Below, in pieces: positions 27,406-38,157 of a stretch of DNA of 64,000 bases. A program made the translations under genes and the position numbers. The notes below the pieces were generated by a model. It saw only the letters and a list, made by a program, of their open reading frames with translations. It searched no databases and was not told where the DNA came from. Source of the DNA: Vibrio panuliri (GTDB lineage: Bacteria; Pseudomonadota; Gammaproteobacteria; Enterobacterales; Vibrionaceae); NCBI RefSeq assembly GCF_009938205.1, contig NZ_AP019654.1, forward strand, positions 806,001 through 870,000. The letters run 5' to 3'. The stretch's first letter is position 1. Every line of letters begins with the position of its first letter.

Positions 27406-27802
27406 AACAATCTCCTTTGTTTATTATTTAATCCATCCAGGATGTTTGTGTGTCATTTTTGTACGTCTCTTCGTTAATAAAGTCAATTTTTCTCCTCTGA
27501 GTTGTGCTCTTGTTATTATTTTTTACGTACATTAAGTTAAAAATCTGTTCTGTGTAGCAAAAATTGTTACACTAATTGTATTAGAATGTTGCCAACCGTA
27601 TATTGGTGGCGAGAAATATGGGAGAAACCTAATAAATTCAAGGATTGAAAGAATTATAGGCGATATTTTCAAGACTTGTTGTTAACAATTTATTTACAAT
27701 TAACTTCGGCGCTATTGGGGTTGTTTGTTAGTTAAATGTTATCATTTTAAAGGGTTCAGCTGCCAAGTTTCGTCAATAACTATAAATGCTCTAGTGAGCT
27801 GA
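27406..27802. promoter_or_regulatory. Divergent gltA/sdhC control region
   Basis: This AT-rich region has no gene. It contains an imperfect 23-base palindrome TGTGTAGCAAAAATTGTTACACT at 27551-27573, given here in parts as TGTGTA-GCAA and TTGT-TACACT. It also contains CTAAT-TGT-ATTAG at 27572-27584, and ArcA-type GTTA repeats at 27681 and 27727-27741. In E. coli the same interval carries ArcA, FNR and CRP sites for sdh. I cannot name the protein that would bind the 27551 palindrome. Confidence 0.65.
27727..27741. promoter_or_regulatory. ArcA-type box upstream of sdhC
   Basis: GTTAGTTAAATGTTA fits the ArcA direct-repeat pattern GTTAATTAAATGTTA at 14 of 15 bases. It lies 62 bases before the sdhC start. 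ArcA represses sdh without oxygen in related bacteria. Confidence 0.7.
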
Positions 27803-28195
27803 GTGAGCAAGCCCGTGAAAGAAAGAAAGTCAAGACCTGTAAACCTAGACTTGCAAACCATACGCTTTCCGATCACTGCTATCGCATCTATTCTTCACCG
27901 AGTTTCTGGTGTGATCACGTTTGTAGCAGTCGGTATCCTGTTATGGTTGCTGTCTTTATCTCTATCATCTCCTGTTGGATACATGAAAGCAGTCGATATT
28001 GTCGACGGCTGGTTTTTCACGTTTATCCTATGGGGAATCCTAACCGCTTTGGCCTACCACATTGTGGGTGGTGTCCGTCATTTATTGATGGACCTAGGCT
28101 ACTTTGAAGAGCTCGACACTGGCGCAATGAGCGCGAAAGTTTCATTTGGTGTCACAGCTGTGCTGTCTCTATTAGCGGGGGTATTGGTATGGTAA
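27803..28195 (+). CDS. sdhC: Succinate dehydrogenase cytochrome b556 subunit SdhC
   Basis: SdhC is a membrane anchor of complex II and, with SdhD, holds heme b and ubiquinone. Three hydrophobic helices are visible. The conserved N-terminal RPVNLDLQTIRFP is at about residues 11-23, with SILHRVSG near 29. The heme-ligand region RHLLMD is near 91. The GTG at 27803 gives 130 residues and an N-terminus like other SdhC proteins; no strong ribosome site stands in front. It opens the sdhCDAB-sucABCD operon and overlaps sdhD by 7 bases. Confidence 0.95.
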   Translation: MSKPVKERKSRPVNLDLQTIRFPITAIASILHRVSGVITFVAVGILLWLLSLSLSSPVGYMKAVDIVDGWFFTFILWGILTALAYHIVGGVRHLLMDLGYFEELDTGAMSAKVSFGVTAVLSLLAGVLVW

Positions 28196-28533
28196 ACCAC
28201 GTATCATCATTCGGTCGTAATGGTGTGCACGATTTCCTCCTGATTCGTGCAACTGCAATCATTATGACTCTCTACACGATCTATCTGGTGAGCTTTATTG
28301 CTTTTTCAGATATTTCTTACGCATCTTGGAGCCAGTTTTTCGCTGGAAACTTTACCAAAGCATTCACCATGGTCGCACTAACCAGTGTGCTGATCCACGC
28401 TTGGATTGGTTTGTGGCAGGTTCTCACAGACTATATCAAGTGCACTAAGTTGCGCGGTGGTCTGCAAGTCGGTGTCGTCGCATTGTTGTTCGGCTACTTC
28501 TTCTCTGGTCTGTTTATTCTGTGGGGTGCGTAA
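28189..28533 (+). CDS. sdhD: Succinate dehydrogenase membrane anchor SdhD
   Basis: The 114-residue hydrophobic protein has three membrane helices. The heme ligand region HAWIGLWQVLTDY is near residues 66-78, matching the His71/Tyr83 neighbourhood of E. coli SdhD. It overlaps the end of sdhC by 7 bases and ends immediately before the GTG of sdhA, so the three are translationally coupled. Confidence 0.95.
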   Translation: MVNHVSSFGRNGVHDFLLIRATAIIMTLYTIYLVSFIAFSDISYASWSQFFAGNFTKAFTMVALTSVLIHAWIGLWQVLTDYIKCTKLRGGLQVGVVALLFGYFFSGLFILWGA

Positions 28534-30300
28534 GTGACTATTCCAGTTCGTGAATTCGATGCCGTAGTAATCGGCGCAGGTGGTGCAGGTATGCGTGCTG
28601 CACTGCAAATTTCAGAGCAAGGTTTAACTTGTGCTCTGCTATCAAAAGTATTTCCGACGCGTTCTCATACTGTGTCTGCTCAAGGTGGTATTACGGTCGC
28701 GTTAGGCAATTCACACAAAGATGATTGGCAATGGCACATGTACGATACGGTGAAAGGTTCCGACTACATCGGCGACCAAAACGCGATTGAATACATGTGT
28801 AAAAATGGTCCAGAGTCAGTGATTGAGCTAGAGAAAATGGGATTACCTTTCTCTCGTTTTGACGATGGCACAATTTATCAACGTCCTTTCGGCGGTCAAT
28901 CCAAAGAGTTTGGTGGGGAGCAAGCGGCGCGTACGGCGGCAGCGGCTGACCGTACAGGTCACGCGTTATTGCATACGCTCTACCAACAAAACGTTAAACA
29001 TAAAACCATGATTTTTTCTGAGTGGTATGCGTTAGATTTGGTTAAAAACCAAGATGGTGCCGTAGTGGGTTGTACCGCGATCTGCATGGAAACGGGTGAG
29101 ATCGTTTACTTCAAATCTAAAGCAACCATTCTTGCCACTGGTGGTGCAGGGCGTATTTACGCTTCAACGACTAATGCGCATATAAATACCGGTGACGGCG
29201 TTGGTATGGCACTACGAGCTGGCGTGCCAATGCAAGATATGGAAATGTGGCAGTTCCACCCAACAGGCATTGCTGGTGCAGGCGTACTGGTAACAGAAGG
29301 CTGTCGTGGTGAAGGTGGTTACCTACTTAACAAAGATGGCGAGCGCTTTATGGAGCGTTACGCACCAAACGCGAAAGACTTGGCGGGTCGTGACGTTGTT
29401 GCTCGCTCAATGATGATTGAGATTCGTGAAGGTCGCGGTTGCGATGGACCTTGGGGCCCGCACATTAAACTCAAGTTGGATCACCTTGGTAAAGATGTAC
29501 TTGAGTCACGTCTCCCAGGTATTTGTGAGCTTTCAAGAACCTTTGCCCATGTCGATCCGGTGAAAGAACCTATCCCAGTTATTCCAACCTGTCACTATAT
29601 GATGGGTGGTGTACCAACCCAAGTGTCTGGGCAAGCAATTAAGCAAACAGCGGACGGCAGCGATCTAGAAGTACAAGGCTTGTTTGCTTGTGGTGAAATT
29701 GCTTCTGTATCAGTGCATGGCGCCAACCGTTTAGGGGGCAACTCACTGCTTGACCTTGTGGTATTTGGTCGCGCAACTGGATTACATCTTGGTGAAACAT
29801 TGGCGGCACAAGCTGAAGCTCGTCCGGCTTCAGAGTCTGATATTGAGGCGTCTCTTGCTCGCACAATGCGTTGGGAAAACAGTGCCAGCGGTGAAGACCC
29901 ATTCCAAATCCGCAAAGACCTTCAACAGTGCATGCAAAACAGCTTCTCGGTATTCCGTGAAGGGGATGCGATGGCAACAGGGCTTGAGGAACTAAAAGTC
30001 ATTCGTGAACGCTTGAAAGAAGCGCACCTTTCAGACAAGTCAAAAGAGTTCAACACTCAACGTATCGAGTGTCTTGAGCTAGATAACCTGATGGAAACTG
30101 CGTTTTCGACGGCTGTGGCAGCAAACTACCGAACAGAGAGTCGTGGTGCACATGCTCGTTTCGATTTCCCAGAGCGTGATGATGAGACTTGGCTATGCCA
30201 TTCAATTTATAACCCGGAAACGGAGCAGATGTCGAAGCGTGATGTCAATATGACGCCTGTGCATCGTGATGCGTTCCCACCGAAAGTTCGTACGTACTAA
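28534..30300 (+). CDS. sdhA: Succinate dehydrogenase flavoprotein subunit SdhA
   Basis: SdhA oxidises succinate to fumarate with covalently bound FAD. The dinucleotide loop [13 protein letters not shown] is at residues 12-24. The FAD-linking histidine is in [10 protein letters not shown] near 45. The substrate loops are HPTGIAGAG near 242 and the CHYMMGG histidine near 354, and [10 protein letters not shown] lies near 400. The start is GTG, with no gap after the sdhD stop. The length of 588 is identical to E. coli. Confidence 0.98.
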   Translation: MTIPVREFDAVVIGAGGAGMRAALQISEQGLTCALLSKVFPTRSHTVSAQGGITVALGNSHKDDWQWHMYDTVKGSDYIGDQNAIEYMCKNGPESVIELEKMGLPFSRFDDGTIYQRPFGGQSKEFGGEQAARTAAAADRTGHALLHTLYQQNVKHKTMIFSEWYALDLVKNQDGAVVGCTAICMETGEIVYFKSKATILATGGAGRIYASTTNAHINTGDGVGMALRAGVPMQDMEMWQFHPTGIAGAGVLVTEGCRGEGGYLLNKDGERFMERYAPNAKDLAGRDVVARSMMIEIREGRGCDGPWGPHIKLKLDHLGKDVLESRLPGICELSRTFAHVDPVKEPIPVIPTCHYMMGGVPTQVSGQAIKQTADGSDLEVQGLFACGEIASVSVHGANRLGGNSLLDLVVFGRATGLHLGETLAAQAEARPASESDIEASLARTMRWENSASGEDPFQIRKDLQQCMQNSFSVFREGDAMATGLEELKVIRERLKEAHLSDKSKEFNTQRIECLELDNLMETAFSTAVAANYRTESRGAHARFDFPERDDETWLCHSIYNPETEQMSKRDVNMTPVHRDAFPPKVRTY

Positions 30301-30314
30301 GGGAGGATAGAAAA

Positions 30315-31025
30315 ATGAAAGTAAACTTCTCTTTGTACCGATACAACCCTGATATCGACAACAAGCCTTACATGAAAGACTACACGCTTGAGGTAGAAGA
30401 AGGCTCTGACATGATGGTGTTGGATGCGCTGATTCTATTGAAAGAGCAAGACCCTAGCATTGCGTTCCGTCGTTCTTGCCGAGAAGGGGTTTGTGGTTCC
30501 GATGGTTTGAACATGAATGGTAAAAATGGTCTAGCGTGCATTACGCCACTGTCTGCTCTACAAGGCGATAAAGTGGTGATTCGTCCGCTACCGGGTTTGC
30601 CTGTGGTGCGTGATCTTATCGTTGATATGACCCAGTTCTATGACAACTACGCGAAAGTGAAACCATTCTTGATCTCTGATGGTGCAATGCCACCATCGCG
30701 TGAGAATCTGCAAATGCCAGATGAACGCGCCCATCTTGATGGTTTGTACGAATGTATTATGTGCGCCTGTTGTACAACATCGTGCCCGTCGTTCTGGTGG
30801 AATCCGGATAAGTTTATTGGGCCAGCTGGCCTGTTAGCGGCTTATCGTTGGCTAATCGACAGCCGAGATACGGCAACTGATGAACGATTGTCCGATCTCG
30901 ACGACGCATTTAGTGTTTTTCGTTGCCATGGCATCATGAATTGTGTAAGTGTTTGTCCTAAGGGGTTAAACCCAACAAAAGCGATAGGTCACATCAAGTC
31001 GATGCTGGTCAATCGTTCGGTTTAA
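30315..31025 (+). CDS. sdhB: Succinate dehydrogenase iron-sulfur subunit SdhB
   Basis: SdhB passes electrons from SdhA to quinone. The [2Fe-2S] ligands are in SCREGVCGSDG and the later LAC (residues about 55-75). The [4Fe-4S] ligands are in CIMCACC near 149, and the [3Fe-4S] in CHGIMNC and CPKG near 206-216. The length is 236. GGGAGGAT precedes the ATG by 8 bases. Fourteen bases separate it from sdhA. Confidence 0.98.
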   Translation: MKVNFSLYRYNPDIDNKPYMKDYTLEVEEGSDMMVLDALILLKEQDPSIAFRRSCREGVCGSDGLNMNGKNGLACITPLSALQGDKVVIRPLPGLPVVRDLIVDMTQFYDNYAKVKPFLISDGAMPPSRENLQMPDERAHLDGLYECIMCACCTTSCPSFWWNPDKFIGPAGLLAAYRWLIDSRDTATDERLSDLDDAFSVFRCHGIMNCVSVCPKGLNPTKAIGHIKSMLVNRSV

Positions 31026-31040
31026 TTAAGTTATAAAATT

Positions 31041-31067
31041 GCCGCCACTCACACCAGTGGTGGCGGC
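31041..31067 (+). other. Hairpin in the sdhB-sucA gap
   Basis: GCCGCCAC (31041-31048) and GTGGCGGC (31060-31067) form a strong GC stem. It is followed only by TTATTC, not a T run. It is more likely a mRNA-stabilising or partial-termination hairpin separating the sdh and suc parts than a full terminator. Confidence 0.65.
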
Positions 31068-31129
31068 TTATTCAACAGAAGCGCGGCATAGACCGCTGCA
31101 AACGTGAAAACTACTGGTTAAGGGAAAAT

Positions 31130-33985
31130 ATGCACAACGGTGTGATGAAGGCATGGCTCGAGTCTTCACACTTGGCAGGCGCAAATGCGACGTACGTAGA
31201 AGATCTCTACGAACTGTATCTCAGTGATCCCGATCTGGTAAGTGAGGAGTGGATTCGTGTATTTGATGGTTTACCTAAGCCATCTGCAGATGTGGTGGAA
31301 CAACCGCACTCACGTGTCCGTGATTACTTCCGTCGACTCGCTCAAGAAACAAAGCATTACAATGTCCAAGTTAGTGACCCCGATGTCGATGCTAAACAAG
31401 TAAAAGTTCTACAGTTGATTAATGCGTACCGCTTCCGCGGTCACGAAGCAGCTGATCTCGATCCCCTCGGTCTATGGAATCGCCCTCCGGTGGCAGAGCT
31501 AGACCCTTCCTTCCACAATCTTTCTGAAGACGACTTAGAAGAAACATTCAACGTGGGTTCTTTTGCTATTGGTCAAGAGACCATGATGCTTAAAGATATC
31601 TATTCTTCGTTAAAGAAAATCTACTGTGGATCGGTTGGTGCTGAGTATATGCACATGACCGACACGGAGCAAAAGCGTTGGATTCAACAACGTTTAGAGT
31701 CTGTGGTCGGGCAACCTAGCTTTACCGCGGAAGATAAACGCAACTTTTTAGAAGAGTTAACGGCTGCGGAAGGTCTTGAGCGCTATTTGGGTGCAAAATT
31801 TCCCGGTGCAAAACGTTTCTCGCTGGAAGGGGGCGATGCTCTAATTCCAATGACCAAAGAACTGATTCGTCATGCTGGTAGTAGCGGTATGCGCGAGGTA
31901 GTGATTGGTATGGCTCACCGTGGCCGCTTAAACATGTTAGTTAACGTGTTAGGTAAGAAGCCACAAGATCTGTTTGATGAGTTTGCTGGTAAACATGGTG
32001 ATTCTTGGGGGACGGGCGATGTTAAGTACCACCAAGGCTTCTCTGCTGACTTCGCGACTCCAGGTGGCGATGTTCACTTAGCATTGGCATTTAACCCGTC
32101 ACATCTTGAGATCGTAAACCCCGTTGTGATTGGTTCAGTACGCGCACGTCAGGATCGCTTGGGCGATAAAGATGGCAGCACAGTATTACCTATTACGATT
32201 CATGGTGATTCAGCCGTTGCAGGTCAGGGTGTGGTTGCTGAGACATTCAATATGTCGCAGTCGCGCGGTTACCGTGTCGGCGGTACGGTGCGTATTGTGG
32301 TGAACAACCAAGTCGGTTTTACCACCTCAAACCCTCGTGATACACGTTCGACGATGTACTGTACCGATATCGCCAAGATGGTGCAGGCTCCGATCTTCCA
32401 TGTGAATGCAGATGATCCTGAAGCGGTAGCTTTCGTGACACGCATTGCGCTTGATTATCGCAATGAGTTTAAGCGTGACGTGGTGATTGATTTAGTTTGT
32501 TACCGTCGCCATGGTCACAACGAAGCGGACGAGCCTAATGCGACTCAACCGCTGATGTATCAGAAGATCAAGAAACACCCAACACCACGTAAATTGTACG
32601 CGGATGTACTTATCGAGCGCGGTGACAATGACATTGAGACGGCTACCGCGCTTATCAATGAGTATCGCGATGCGTTAGACCGTGGTGAAGTGGTGGTGAA
32701 AGAGTGGCGTCCAATGGCTCTGCACTCGGTAGATTGGTCTCCATACCTTGGTCACGATTGGGATACGCCTTGGAACAGTCAGTATGACAAAGAGCGCCTA
32801 ATTGAACTGGGTAATCGACTGTGTCAGTACCCTGATAGTCACAAGTTGCAAAGTCGAGTTAACAAGCTTTACAACGATCGTCTGTCCATGATGAGCGGAG
32901 AAAAAGCGATCGACTGGGGCATGGCTGAGACACTCGCCTACGCGACATTGGTCGACGATGGTAAGCGTATTCGTCTCTCTGGTCAGGATTCTGGTCGAGG
33001 TACATTCTTCCACCGTCATTCTGTGCTGCACAACCAATCTGATGCCAGTACTTATGTTCCGCTCGCGAATCTGCATGACAAACAAGGTCCTTTCCAAGTA
33101 ATTGACTCGGTATTGTCGGAAGAAGCGGTACTTGCATTTGAATACGGCTACGCAACCGCAGAGCCAAGTGGCTTGACTATTTGGGAAGCGCAGTTTGGTG
33201 ATTTTGCCAACGGTGCTCAGGTAGTGATTGACCAGTTTATCTCGTCTGGTGAGCAGAAATGGGCTCGTTTGTGTGGTTTGACAATGTTACTGCCGCATGG
33301 CTATGAAGGTCAGGGGCCAGAGCACTCATCGGCGCGCTTAGAGCGTTACCTGCAGCTTTGTGCTGAGCAGAATATGCAAGTTGTCGTGCCATCAACACCT
33401 GCGCAGGTTTACCACATGATTCGTCGTCAAGTGGTGCGTCCAATGCGTCGTCCGTTGATTGTGATGTCACCGAAATCACTGCTTCGTCACCCATTATGTA
33501 TTTCAACGCTTGAAGAGTTATCTGATGGCACATTCCTCCCTGCGATTCCTGAGATTGACTCATTGGATGCCAGCAAGGTGAAACGCGTCGTATTCTGTTC
33601 CGGTAAGGTTTATTTCGACCTGCTTGAGCAGCGCCGCAAGAATGAGCAAGAAGATGTTGCCATCGTTCGTATTGAGCAACTTTACCCATTCCCATTGGAA
33701 GAAGTAAAACAAGCGATTGCTGAATACACCAATGTTGAAGATTTCGTTTGGTGTCAGGAAGAGCCGCAAAACCAAGGTGCTTGGTATTGTAGCCAACATA
33801 ACTTCCGTGCCGCGATTCCTGCTGGTGCTGATTTGAAATATGCAGGGCGTCCCGCATCTGCTTCACCAGCGGTTGGTTATATGTCGGTGCACTTGAAACA
33901 ACAAAAGGCGTTGGTTGAAGACGCTTTGACCACTGGTTCTAATACATCAGATTCCAAAACCTCAGATAAAGAACTAGAAGCATAA
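31130..33985 (+). CDS. sucA: 2-oxoglutarate dehydrogenase E1 component SucA
   Basis: SucA decarboxylates 2-oxoglutarate with thiamine diphosphate as the first enzyme of the OGDH complex. The N-terminal [20 protein letters not shown] matches E. coli. [17 protein letters not shown] lies near 105-121 and [15 protein letters not shown] near 262. ThDP/metal binding is in [15 protein letters not shown] near 361, and the transketolase-like Pyr domain is at about 590-800. The protein is 951 residues, about 18 longer than E. coli. The extra is mainly a Ser/Thr/Asp-rich C-terminal tail ([18 protein letters not shown]). GGGAAAAT precedes the ATG. sucB follows after 11 bases. Confidence 0.97.
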   Translation: MHNGVMKAWLESSHLAGANATYVEDLYELYLSDPDLVSEEWIRVFDGLPKPSADVVEQPHSRVRDYFRRLAQETKHYNVQVSDPDVDAKQVKVLQLINAYRFRGHEAADLDPLGLWNRPPVAELDPSFHNLSEDDLEETFNVGSFAIGQETMMLKDIYSSLKKIYCGSVGAEYMHMTDTEQKRWIQQRLESVVGQPSFTAEDKRNFLEELTAAEGLERYLGAKFPGAKRFSLEGGDALIPMTKELIRHAGSSGMREVVIGMAHRGRLNMLVNVLGKKPQDLFDEFAGKHGDSWGTGDVKYHQGFSADFATPGGDVHLALAFNPSHLEIVNPVVIGSVRARQDRLGDKDGSTVLPITIHGDSAVAGQGVVAETFNMSQSRGYRVGGTVRIVVNNQVGFTTSNPRDTRSTMYCTDIAKMVQAPIFHVNADDPEAVAFVTRIALDYRNEFKRDVVIDLVCYRRHGHNEADEPNATQPLMYQKIKKHPTPRKLYADVLIERGDNDIETATALINEYRDALDRGEVVVKEWRPMALHSVDWSPYLGHDWDTPWNSQYDKERLIELGNRLCQYPDSHKLQSRVNKLYNDRLSMMSGEKAIDWGMAETLAYATLVDDGKRIRLSGQDSGRGTFFHRHSVLHNQSDASTYVPLANLHDKQGPFQVIDSVLSEEAVLAFEYGYATAEPSGLTIWEAQFGDFANGAQVVIDQFISSGEQKWARLCGLTMLLPHGYEGQGPEHSSARLERYLQLCAEQNMQVVVPSTPAQVYHMIRRQVVRPMRRPLIVMSPKSLLRHPLCISTLEELSDGTFLPAIPEIDSLDASKVKRVVFCSGKVYFDLLEQRRKNEQEDVAIVRIEQLYPFPLEEVKQAIAEYTNVEDFVWCQEEPQNQGAWYCSQHNFRAAIPAGADLKYAGRPASASPAVGYMSVHLKQQKALVEDALTTGSNTSDSKTSDKELEA

Positions 33986-33996
33986 GGAAGATAGAA

Positions 33997-35202
33997 ATGA
34001 CAATTGAAATTCTGGTTCCAGATTTACCTGAATCAGTTGCAGATGCAACCGTCGCTACTTGGCACAAACAACCGGGTGATACGGTTGAGCGTGATGAAGT
34101 TCTAGTAGATATCGAAACCGATAAGGTTGTACTTGAAGTGCCAGCTCCTGAAGCGGGCGTTTTAGAAGCCATTATTGAACAAGAAGGCGCTACCGTGCTT
34201 TCTAAACAGCTTATTGCCAAGCTTAAGCCGGGCGCTGTGGCGGGTGAGCCAACCACAGATACTACGGAAGAAACCGAGGCTTCACCAGATAAGCGCCATA
34301 AAGCGGCGTTGGTCGAAGAGAGTAATGATGCACTAAGCCCAGCGGTCCGTCGTCTGTTGGCGGAGCATGGCCTAGAACCTTCACAAGTTAAGGGGTCTGG
34401 AGTCGGTGGACGCATTACTCGTGAAGATATTGAAGCGCATCTTGCGAACGCCAAATCGGCACCGAAAGCAGAAGAACCTGTGGCACAAGCACCTGCGGCA
34501 GCTCGCAGTCAGAAACGTGTGCCAATGACTCGTCTGCGTAAAACTGTTGCCAACCGTCTATTGGAAGCGAAGAACAGTACGGCCATGCTGACCACGTTTA
34601 ACGAAGTCAACATGAAGCCAATTATGGATCTTCGTAAACAGTACAAAGACCAGTTCGAAGAGCGTCACGGTATTCGTCTTGGCTTTATGTCTTTCTACGT
34701 TAAAGCGGTAACGGAAGCGCTAAAACGCTACCCAGAAGTGAATGCGTCGATCGACGGTGATGACATTGTATATCACAACTACTTTGATATCAGCATGGCG
34801 GTATCTACGCCGCGTGGTCTTGTGACGCCAGTTCTAAAAGACTGCGACACACTAGGCTTTGCCGATATTGAAAAAGGCATCAAGGACCTAGCGATTAAAG
34901 GTCGTGATGGCAAATTAACGGTTGATGAGTTGATGGGCGGTAACTTTACCATCACCAATGGTGGTGTGTTTGGTTCACTGATGTCAACGCCAATCATTAA
35001 CCCGCCTCAATCGGCTATTTTGGGTATGCATAAAATACAAGATCGCCCAATGGCTGTTGATGGCAAGGTAGAAATCTTACCTATGATGTATCTGGCTCTA
35101 TCTTATGACCACCGTTTAATCGATGGTCGTGAGTCAGTTGGTTTCTTAGTAACCGTTAAGGAACTACTGGAAGACCCAGCACGTCTGCTATTAGACGTTT
35201 AA
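33997..35202 (+). CDS. sucB: 2-oxoglutarate dehydrogenase E2 (dihydrolipoyl succinyltransferase) SucB
   Basis: SucB moves the succinyl group from E1 to CoA and forms the complex core. It has one lipoyl domain with the lipoylated lysine in [11 protein letters not shown] near residue 43. An acidic linker precedes the E1/E3-binding domain at about 107-145 ([19 protein letters not shown]). The catalytic domain ends in [16 protein letters not shown] with the active His/Asp near 372-376. The length is 401. E3 (lpd) is not in this operon and must be supplied by the pyruvate dehydrogenase locus. Confidence 0.98.
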   Translation: MTIEILVPDLPESVADATVATWHKQPGDTVERDEVLVDIETDKVVLEVPAPEAGVLEAIIEQEGATVLSKQLIAKLKPGAVAGEPTTDTTEETEASPDKRHKAALVEESNDALSPAVRRLLAEHGLEPSQVKGSGVGGRITREDIEAHLANAKSAPKAEEPVAQAPAAARSQKRVPMTRLRKTVANRLLEAKNSTAMLTTFNEVNMKPIMDLRKQYKDQFEERHGIRLGFMSFYVKAVTEALKRYPEVNASIDGDDIVYHNYFDISMAVSTPRGLVTPVLKDCDTLGFADIEKGIKDLAIKGRDGKLTVDELMGGNFTITNGGVFGSLMSTPIINPPQSAILGMHKIQDRPMAVDGKVEILPMMYLALSYDHRLIDGRESVGFLVTVKELLEDPARLLLDV

Positions 35203-35213
35203 TATCGCTAAAA

Positions 35214-35240
35214 CGTCGAGTTGCCTTGGATAACTCGACG
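35214..35240 (+). other. Hairpin in the sucB-sucC gap
   Basis: A perfect 9-base stem, CGTCGAGTT / AACTCGACG with a 9-base loop, has no T run. An imperfect GGCTAGAC / GTCTGGCC hairpin follows at about 35253-35280. The 199-base gap carries no gene. It probably tunes expression of sucAB against sucCD, as the hairpin-bearing E. coli gap is thought to do. Confidence 0.65.
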
Positions 35241-35401
35241 CCTTTAGTTCACGGGGCTAGACTGGCTCAACTGTCTGGCCTTCATTTGAATCGTATTGCG
35301 ATTGATTTGAGAAGACCCCACAGACGTGTATTACGCAGAGTTCAACTGCGACGTTATGGAAATTATAAATCCCTTAAGGGAATAACAAACGGAATATCAA
35401 A

Positions 35402-36568
35402 ATGAATTTGCATGAATACCAAGCCAAACAGCTGTTTGCAGAATTCGGTTTGCCTGTACCGGAAGGCTACGCTTGTGATACCCCACAAGAAGCGTTCGAA
35501 GCAGCAGGTCGTATTAGCACAGAGAAAAAAGTCGTTAAGTGTCAAGTCCACGCTGGTGGCCGCGGTAAAGCGGGCGGTGTTGAACTTCATGATACTAAAG
35601 ACGGTGTAAAAGAATTTGCTCAAAAGTGGCTAGGTAAAAACCTAGTGACTTACCAAACAGATGCTAACGGACAACCAGTGTCTAAGATTCTGGTTGAAGA
35701 AGCTTCTGATATTGCGAACGAACTTTATTTGGGCGCTGTCGTTGATCGTTCATCACAGCGCATTGTATTCATGGCATCAACAGAAGGTGGCGTGGAGATT
35801 GAGAAAGTGGCGGAAGAAACGCCAGAACTCATTCACAAAGCTGCCATTGATCCGCTTGTTGGTCCTCAAGCCTACCAAGGCCGTGAACTGGCTTTTAAAC
35901 TTGGTCTTAAGGGGGACCAAATTAAACAGTTCGTGAAGATCTTTATCGGTCTTGGCGAGATGTTTGCTCAATATGACCTTGCACTACTTGAGATTAACCC
36001 TCTGGTGATTACTGGTGCTGGTGACCTATTGTGCCTGGATGGCAAAATTAATATCGACTCTAACGCGCTTTACCGTCAACCAAAGCTGCGTGAAATGCAC
36101 GATCCTTCACAAGAAGATGAGCGCGAAGCTCATGCAGCGCAATGGGAGCTCAACTATGTTGCTCTGGATGGCAACATCGGTTGTATGGTTAACGGCGCAG
36201 GCTTGGCTATGGGCACGATGGATATCGTTAACCTACATGGTGGTCAACCAGCAAACTTCCTTGATGTTGGCGGTGGCGCAACAAAAGAGCGTGTTACCGA
36301 AGCATTCAAGATCATCCTATCTGACAGCAATGTGAAAGCCGTACTGGTTAACATCTTCGGCGGTATCGTTCGCTGCGACCTGATTGCAGAGGGCATCATT
36401 GGCGCCGTAGAAGAAGTTGGCGTAGAAGTACCAGTCGTCGTGCGTCTAGAAGGTAACAATGCACCGCTAGGTTCGCAAAAACTGGCTGAAAGTGGTCTAA
36501 ATATCATCGCTGCAAACTCTCTAACTGAAGCAGCAGAAAAAGTAGTTGCGGCAGCGGAGGGCAAATAA
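35402..36568 (+). CDS. sucC: Succinyl-CoA synthetase beta subunit SucC
   Basis: SucC carries the ATP-grasp nucleotide site of succinyl-CoA synthetase. The start [20 protein letters not shown], the [15 protein letters not shown] loop near residues 46-60, and [16 protein letters not shown] near 318 are all family signatures. The length of 388 matches E. coli. The stop overlaps the sucD start in TAATG. Confidence 0.98.
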   Translation: MNLHEYQAKQLFAEFGLPVPEGYACDTPQEAFEAAGRISTEKKVVKCQVHAGGRGKAGGVELHDTKDGVKEFAQKWLGKNLVTYQTDANGQPVSKILVEEASDIANELYLGAVVDRSSQRIVFMASTEGGVEIEKVAEETPELIHKAAIDPLVGPQAYQGRELAFKLGLKGDQIKQFVKIFIGLGEMFAQYDLALLEINPLVITGAGDLLCLDGKINIDSNALYRQPKLREMHDPSQEDEREAHAAQWELNYVALDGNIGCMVNGAGLAMGTMDIVNLHGGQPANFLDVGGGATKERVTEAFKIILSDSNVKAVLVNIFGGIVRCDLIAEGIIGAVEEVGVEVPVVVRLEGNNAPLGSQKLAESGLNIIAANSLTEAAEKVVAAAEGK

Positions 36569-37440
36569 TGTCAGTACTAATTAACAAAGATACGAAAGTT
36601 ATCTGTCAGGGTTTTACGGGTGGTCAAGGTACTTTCCACTCTGAGCAAGCGATCGCTTACGGCACACAAATGGTGGGTGGCGTTTCCCCTGGTAAAGGTG
36701 GTCAAACGCACCTAGGTTTACCGGTCTTTAACACAGTACGTGAAGCTGTGGAAGTAACTGGCGCAACGGCATCAGTTATCTATGTTCCAGCTCCTTTCTG
36801 TAAAGATGCGATTCTTGAAGCGATTGATGCTGGCGTGAAGTTAATTGTCACCATTACAGAAGGTATTCCAACGCTGGATCTTCTGGATGTAAAAGTACGA
36901 TTAGACGAAGCTGGCGTTGTGATGATCGGTCCGAACTGTCCAGGTGTCATCACACCAGATGAGTGTAAGATTGGTATCATGCCTGGTCACATTCATAAGA
37001 AAGGTAAAGTGGGTATCGTATCGCGCTCTGGCACATTGACTTACGAAGCGGTTAAACAGACCACTGACGAAGGTTTTGGTCAGTCTACTTGTGTTGGTAT
37101 CGGTGGTGACCCAATTCCAGGTTCAAACTTTATTGATATCTTGAAGCTATTCCAAGAAGACCCAGAGACAGAAGCGATTGTAATGATCGGTGAAATCGGC
37201 GGTACTGCGGAAGAAGAAGCGGCTGCATTTATCAAAGAGAATGTGACTAAGCCTGTGGTTTCTTACATCGCTGGTGTGACAGCGCCTCCGGGTAAGCGTA
37301 TGGGACATGCTGGTGCGATCATCTCTGGTGGTAAAGGCACTGCTGAAGATAAATTCGCAGCGCTAGAAGAAGCGGGTGTTAAGACAGTTAAGTCACTGGC
37401 TGATATTGGTAAAGCACTTCGTGAAGTGACGGGTTGGTAA
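36568..37440 (+). CDS. sucD: Succinyl-CoA synthetase alpha subunit SucD
   Basis: SucD binds CoA and carries the phosphohistidine. The CoA-binding [19 protein letters not shown] is at residues 16-34, GPNCPGVI near 122, and the active His in [18 protein letters not shown] near 246. The length is 290. It ends the sdh-suc operon with a strong terminator. Confidence 0.98.
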   Translation: MSVLINKDTKVICQGFTGGQGTFHSEQAIAYGTQMVGGVSPGKGGQTHLGLPVFNTVREAVEVTGATASVIYVPAPFCKDAILEAIDAGVKLIVTITEGIPTLDLLDVKVRLDEAGVVMIGPNCPGVITPDECKIGIMPGHIHKKGKVGIVSRSGTLTYEAVKQTTDEGFGQSTCVGIGGDPIPGSNFIDILKLFQEDPETEAIVMIGEIGGTAEEEAAAFIKENVTKPVVSYIAGVTAPPGKRMGHAGAIISGGKGTAEDKFAALEEAGVKTVKSLADIGKALREVTGW

Positions 37441-37464
37441 ATTAGCCTCCCCCAAAAAAACAAA

Positions 37465-37497
37465 AAAGGCTCAGCTTCGGCTGGGCCTTTGTTTTTT
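37465..37497 (+). terminator. Terminator of the sdh-suc operon
   Basis: AAAGGCTCAGC-TTCG-GCTGGGCCTTT with one wobble pair, followed by GTTTTTT, 25 bases after sucD. Confidence 0.94.
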
Positions 37498-37591
37498 CAT
37501 TGCTTGTTCATGGGATTCTTTAAACCATCTAGCGAGAGATGAGGGCGATAAAGGTTATCTTTGCTTATCTAAGCCAAACAATCTCTCAAAA

Positions 37592-37873
37592 CTAGCGGAG
37601 CTTTTCTTCCACAGCGGCAAGACGAAGTTGTAAATCTCGTACCAGCGCTTCAAGTTGGGCGATACGATCTGACTCTGCGTTCTCTTTTGTTGCCACTTCG
37701 ACTTTCGGTACGCGTTGCGAATTCTTCCAGCTTTTTATGGTCGTGATCAGTGCAGGCATAGGCACTGACGTTTTGAGACGTGCTTTAACCAACGCGACAC
37801 TGGGCTCTTTTCCTTCTCGGACTAACTGATCAATCACTTGTTCTAGTTCGCGGCTAACATCTTTAGTAAGCAT
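37592..37873 (-). CDS. Small KfrA-N-like DNA-binding protein with coiled-coil end
   Basis: The 93-residue product has an N-terminal segment (VSRELEQVIDQLVREGKEPS, ALVKARLKTSVPMPALITTI) similar to the helix-turn-helix at the start of KfrA-type plasmid proteins. The C-terminus is a heptad-patterned helix (IAQLEALVRDLQLRLAAVEEKLR), a likely dimerising coiled coil. Three ATGs stand in a row (37879, 37876, 37873). AAGGA at 37880-37884 touches the first, so I chose the third, with 6 bases spacing. No plasmid genes are nearby. Function is unknown; a nucleoid- or promoter-binding role is inference. Confidence 0.7.
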   Translation of the reverse strand: MLTKDVSRELEQVIDQLVREGKEPSVALVKARLKTSVPMPALITTIKSWKNSQRVPKVEVATKENAESDRIAQLEALVRDLQLRLAAVEEKLR

Positions 37874-37879
37874 CATCAT

Positions 37880-38157
37880 TCCTTGTGCTATTTGCGCAAT
37901 AAATTGGTATTTAACTCTAATTTTAGCGGTAAAAAGAACATAAGGATAATGGTAAATTGGTCGCTATCTTGTAGGAAATTTGCCATGCAAAATGTAGGAT
38001 TATAGCCATGATGTCTTTACGTTCTTAATTGTCAATTAAGATAACTTATTGAAAAATAGAAATATGCGCTTTAATTGTGCATGCTTCACATCACGCAAAA
38101 TGCGGGCTAGATCATTGTTTGATTTGGTTTTTCGGTTAAATTGTGCGTTCAAAAATA
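37880..38157. other. Noncoding interval with a 9-base inverted repeat
   Basis: I see no gene here. At 38023-38041 there is a near-gapless palindrome TCTTAATTG-T-CAATTAAGA, of operator type, about 150 bases upstream of the KfrA-N-like gene and reading into AT-rich sequence. A possible plus-strand promoter (TTGATT ... TTAAAT) lies at about 38119-38140. Confidence 0.5.

Noticed and set aside
33237-33866. 209-codon frame antisense to sucA
   Set aside because: It lies wholly inside a well-conserved gene and its sequence has no recognisable domain. Long antisense frames are common in high-bias coding DNA.
33939-34454. 171-codon frame antisense to sucB
   Set aside because: Ser/Thr-rich product typical of the complement of lipoyl-domain codons, with no independent start signals.
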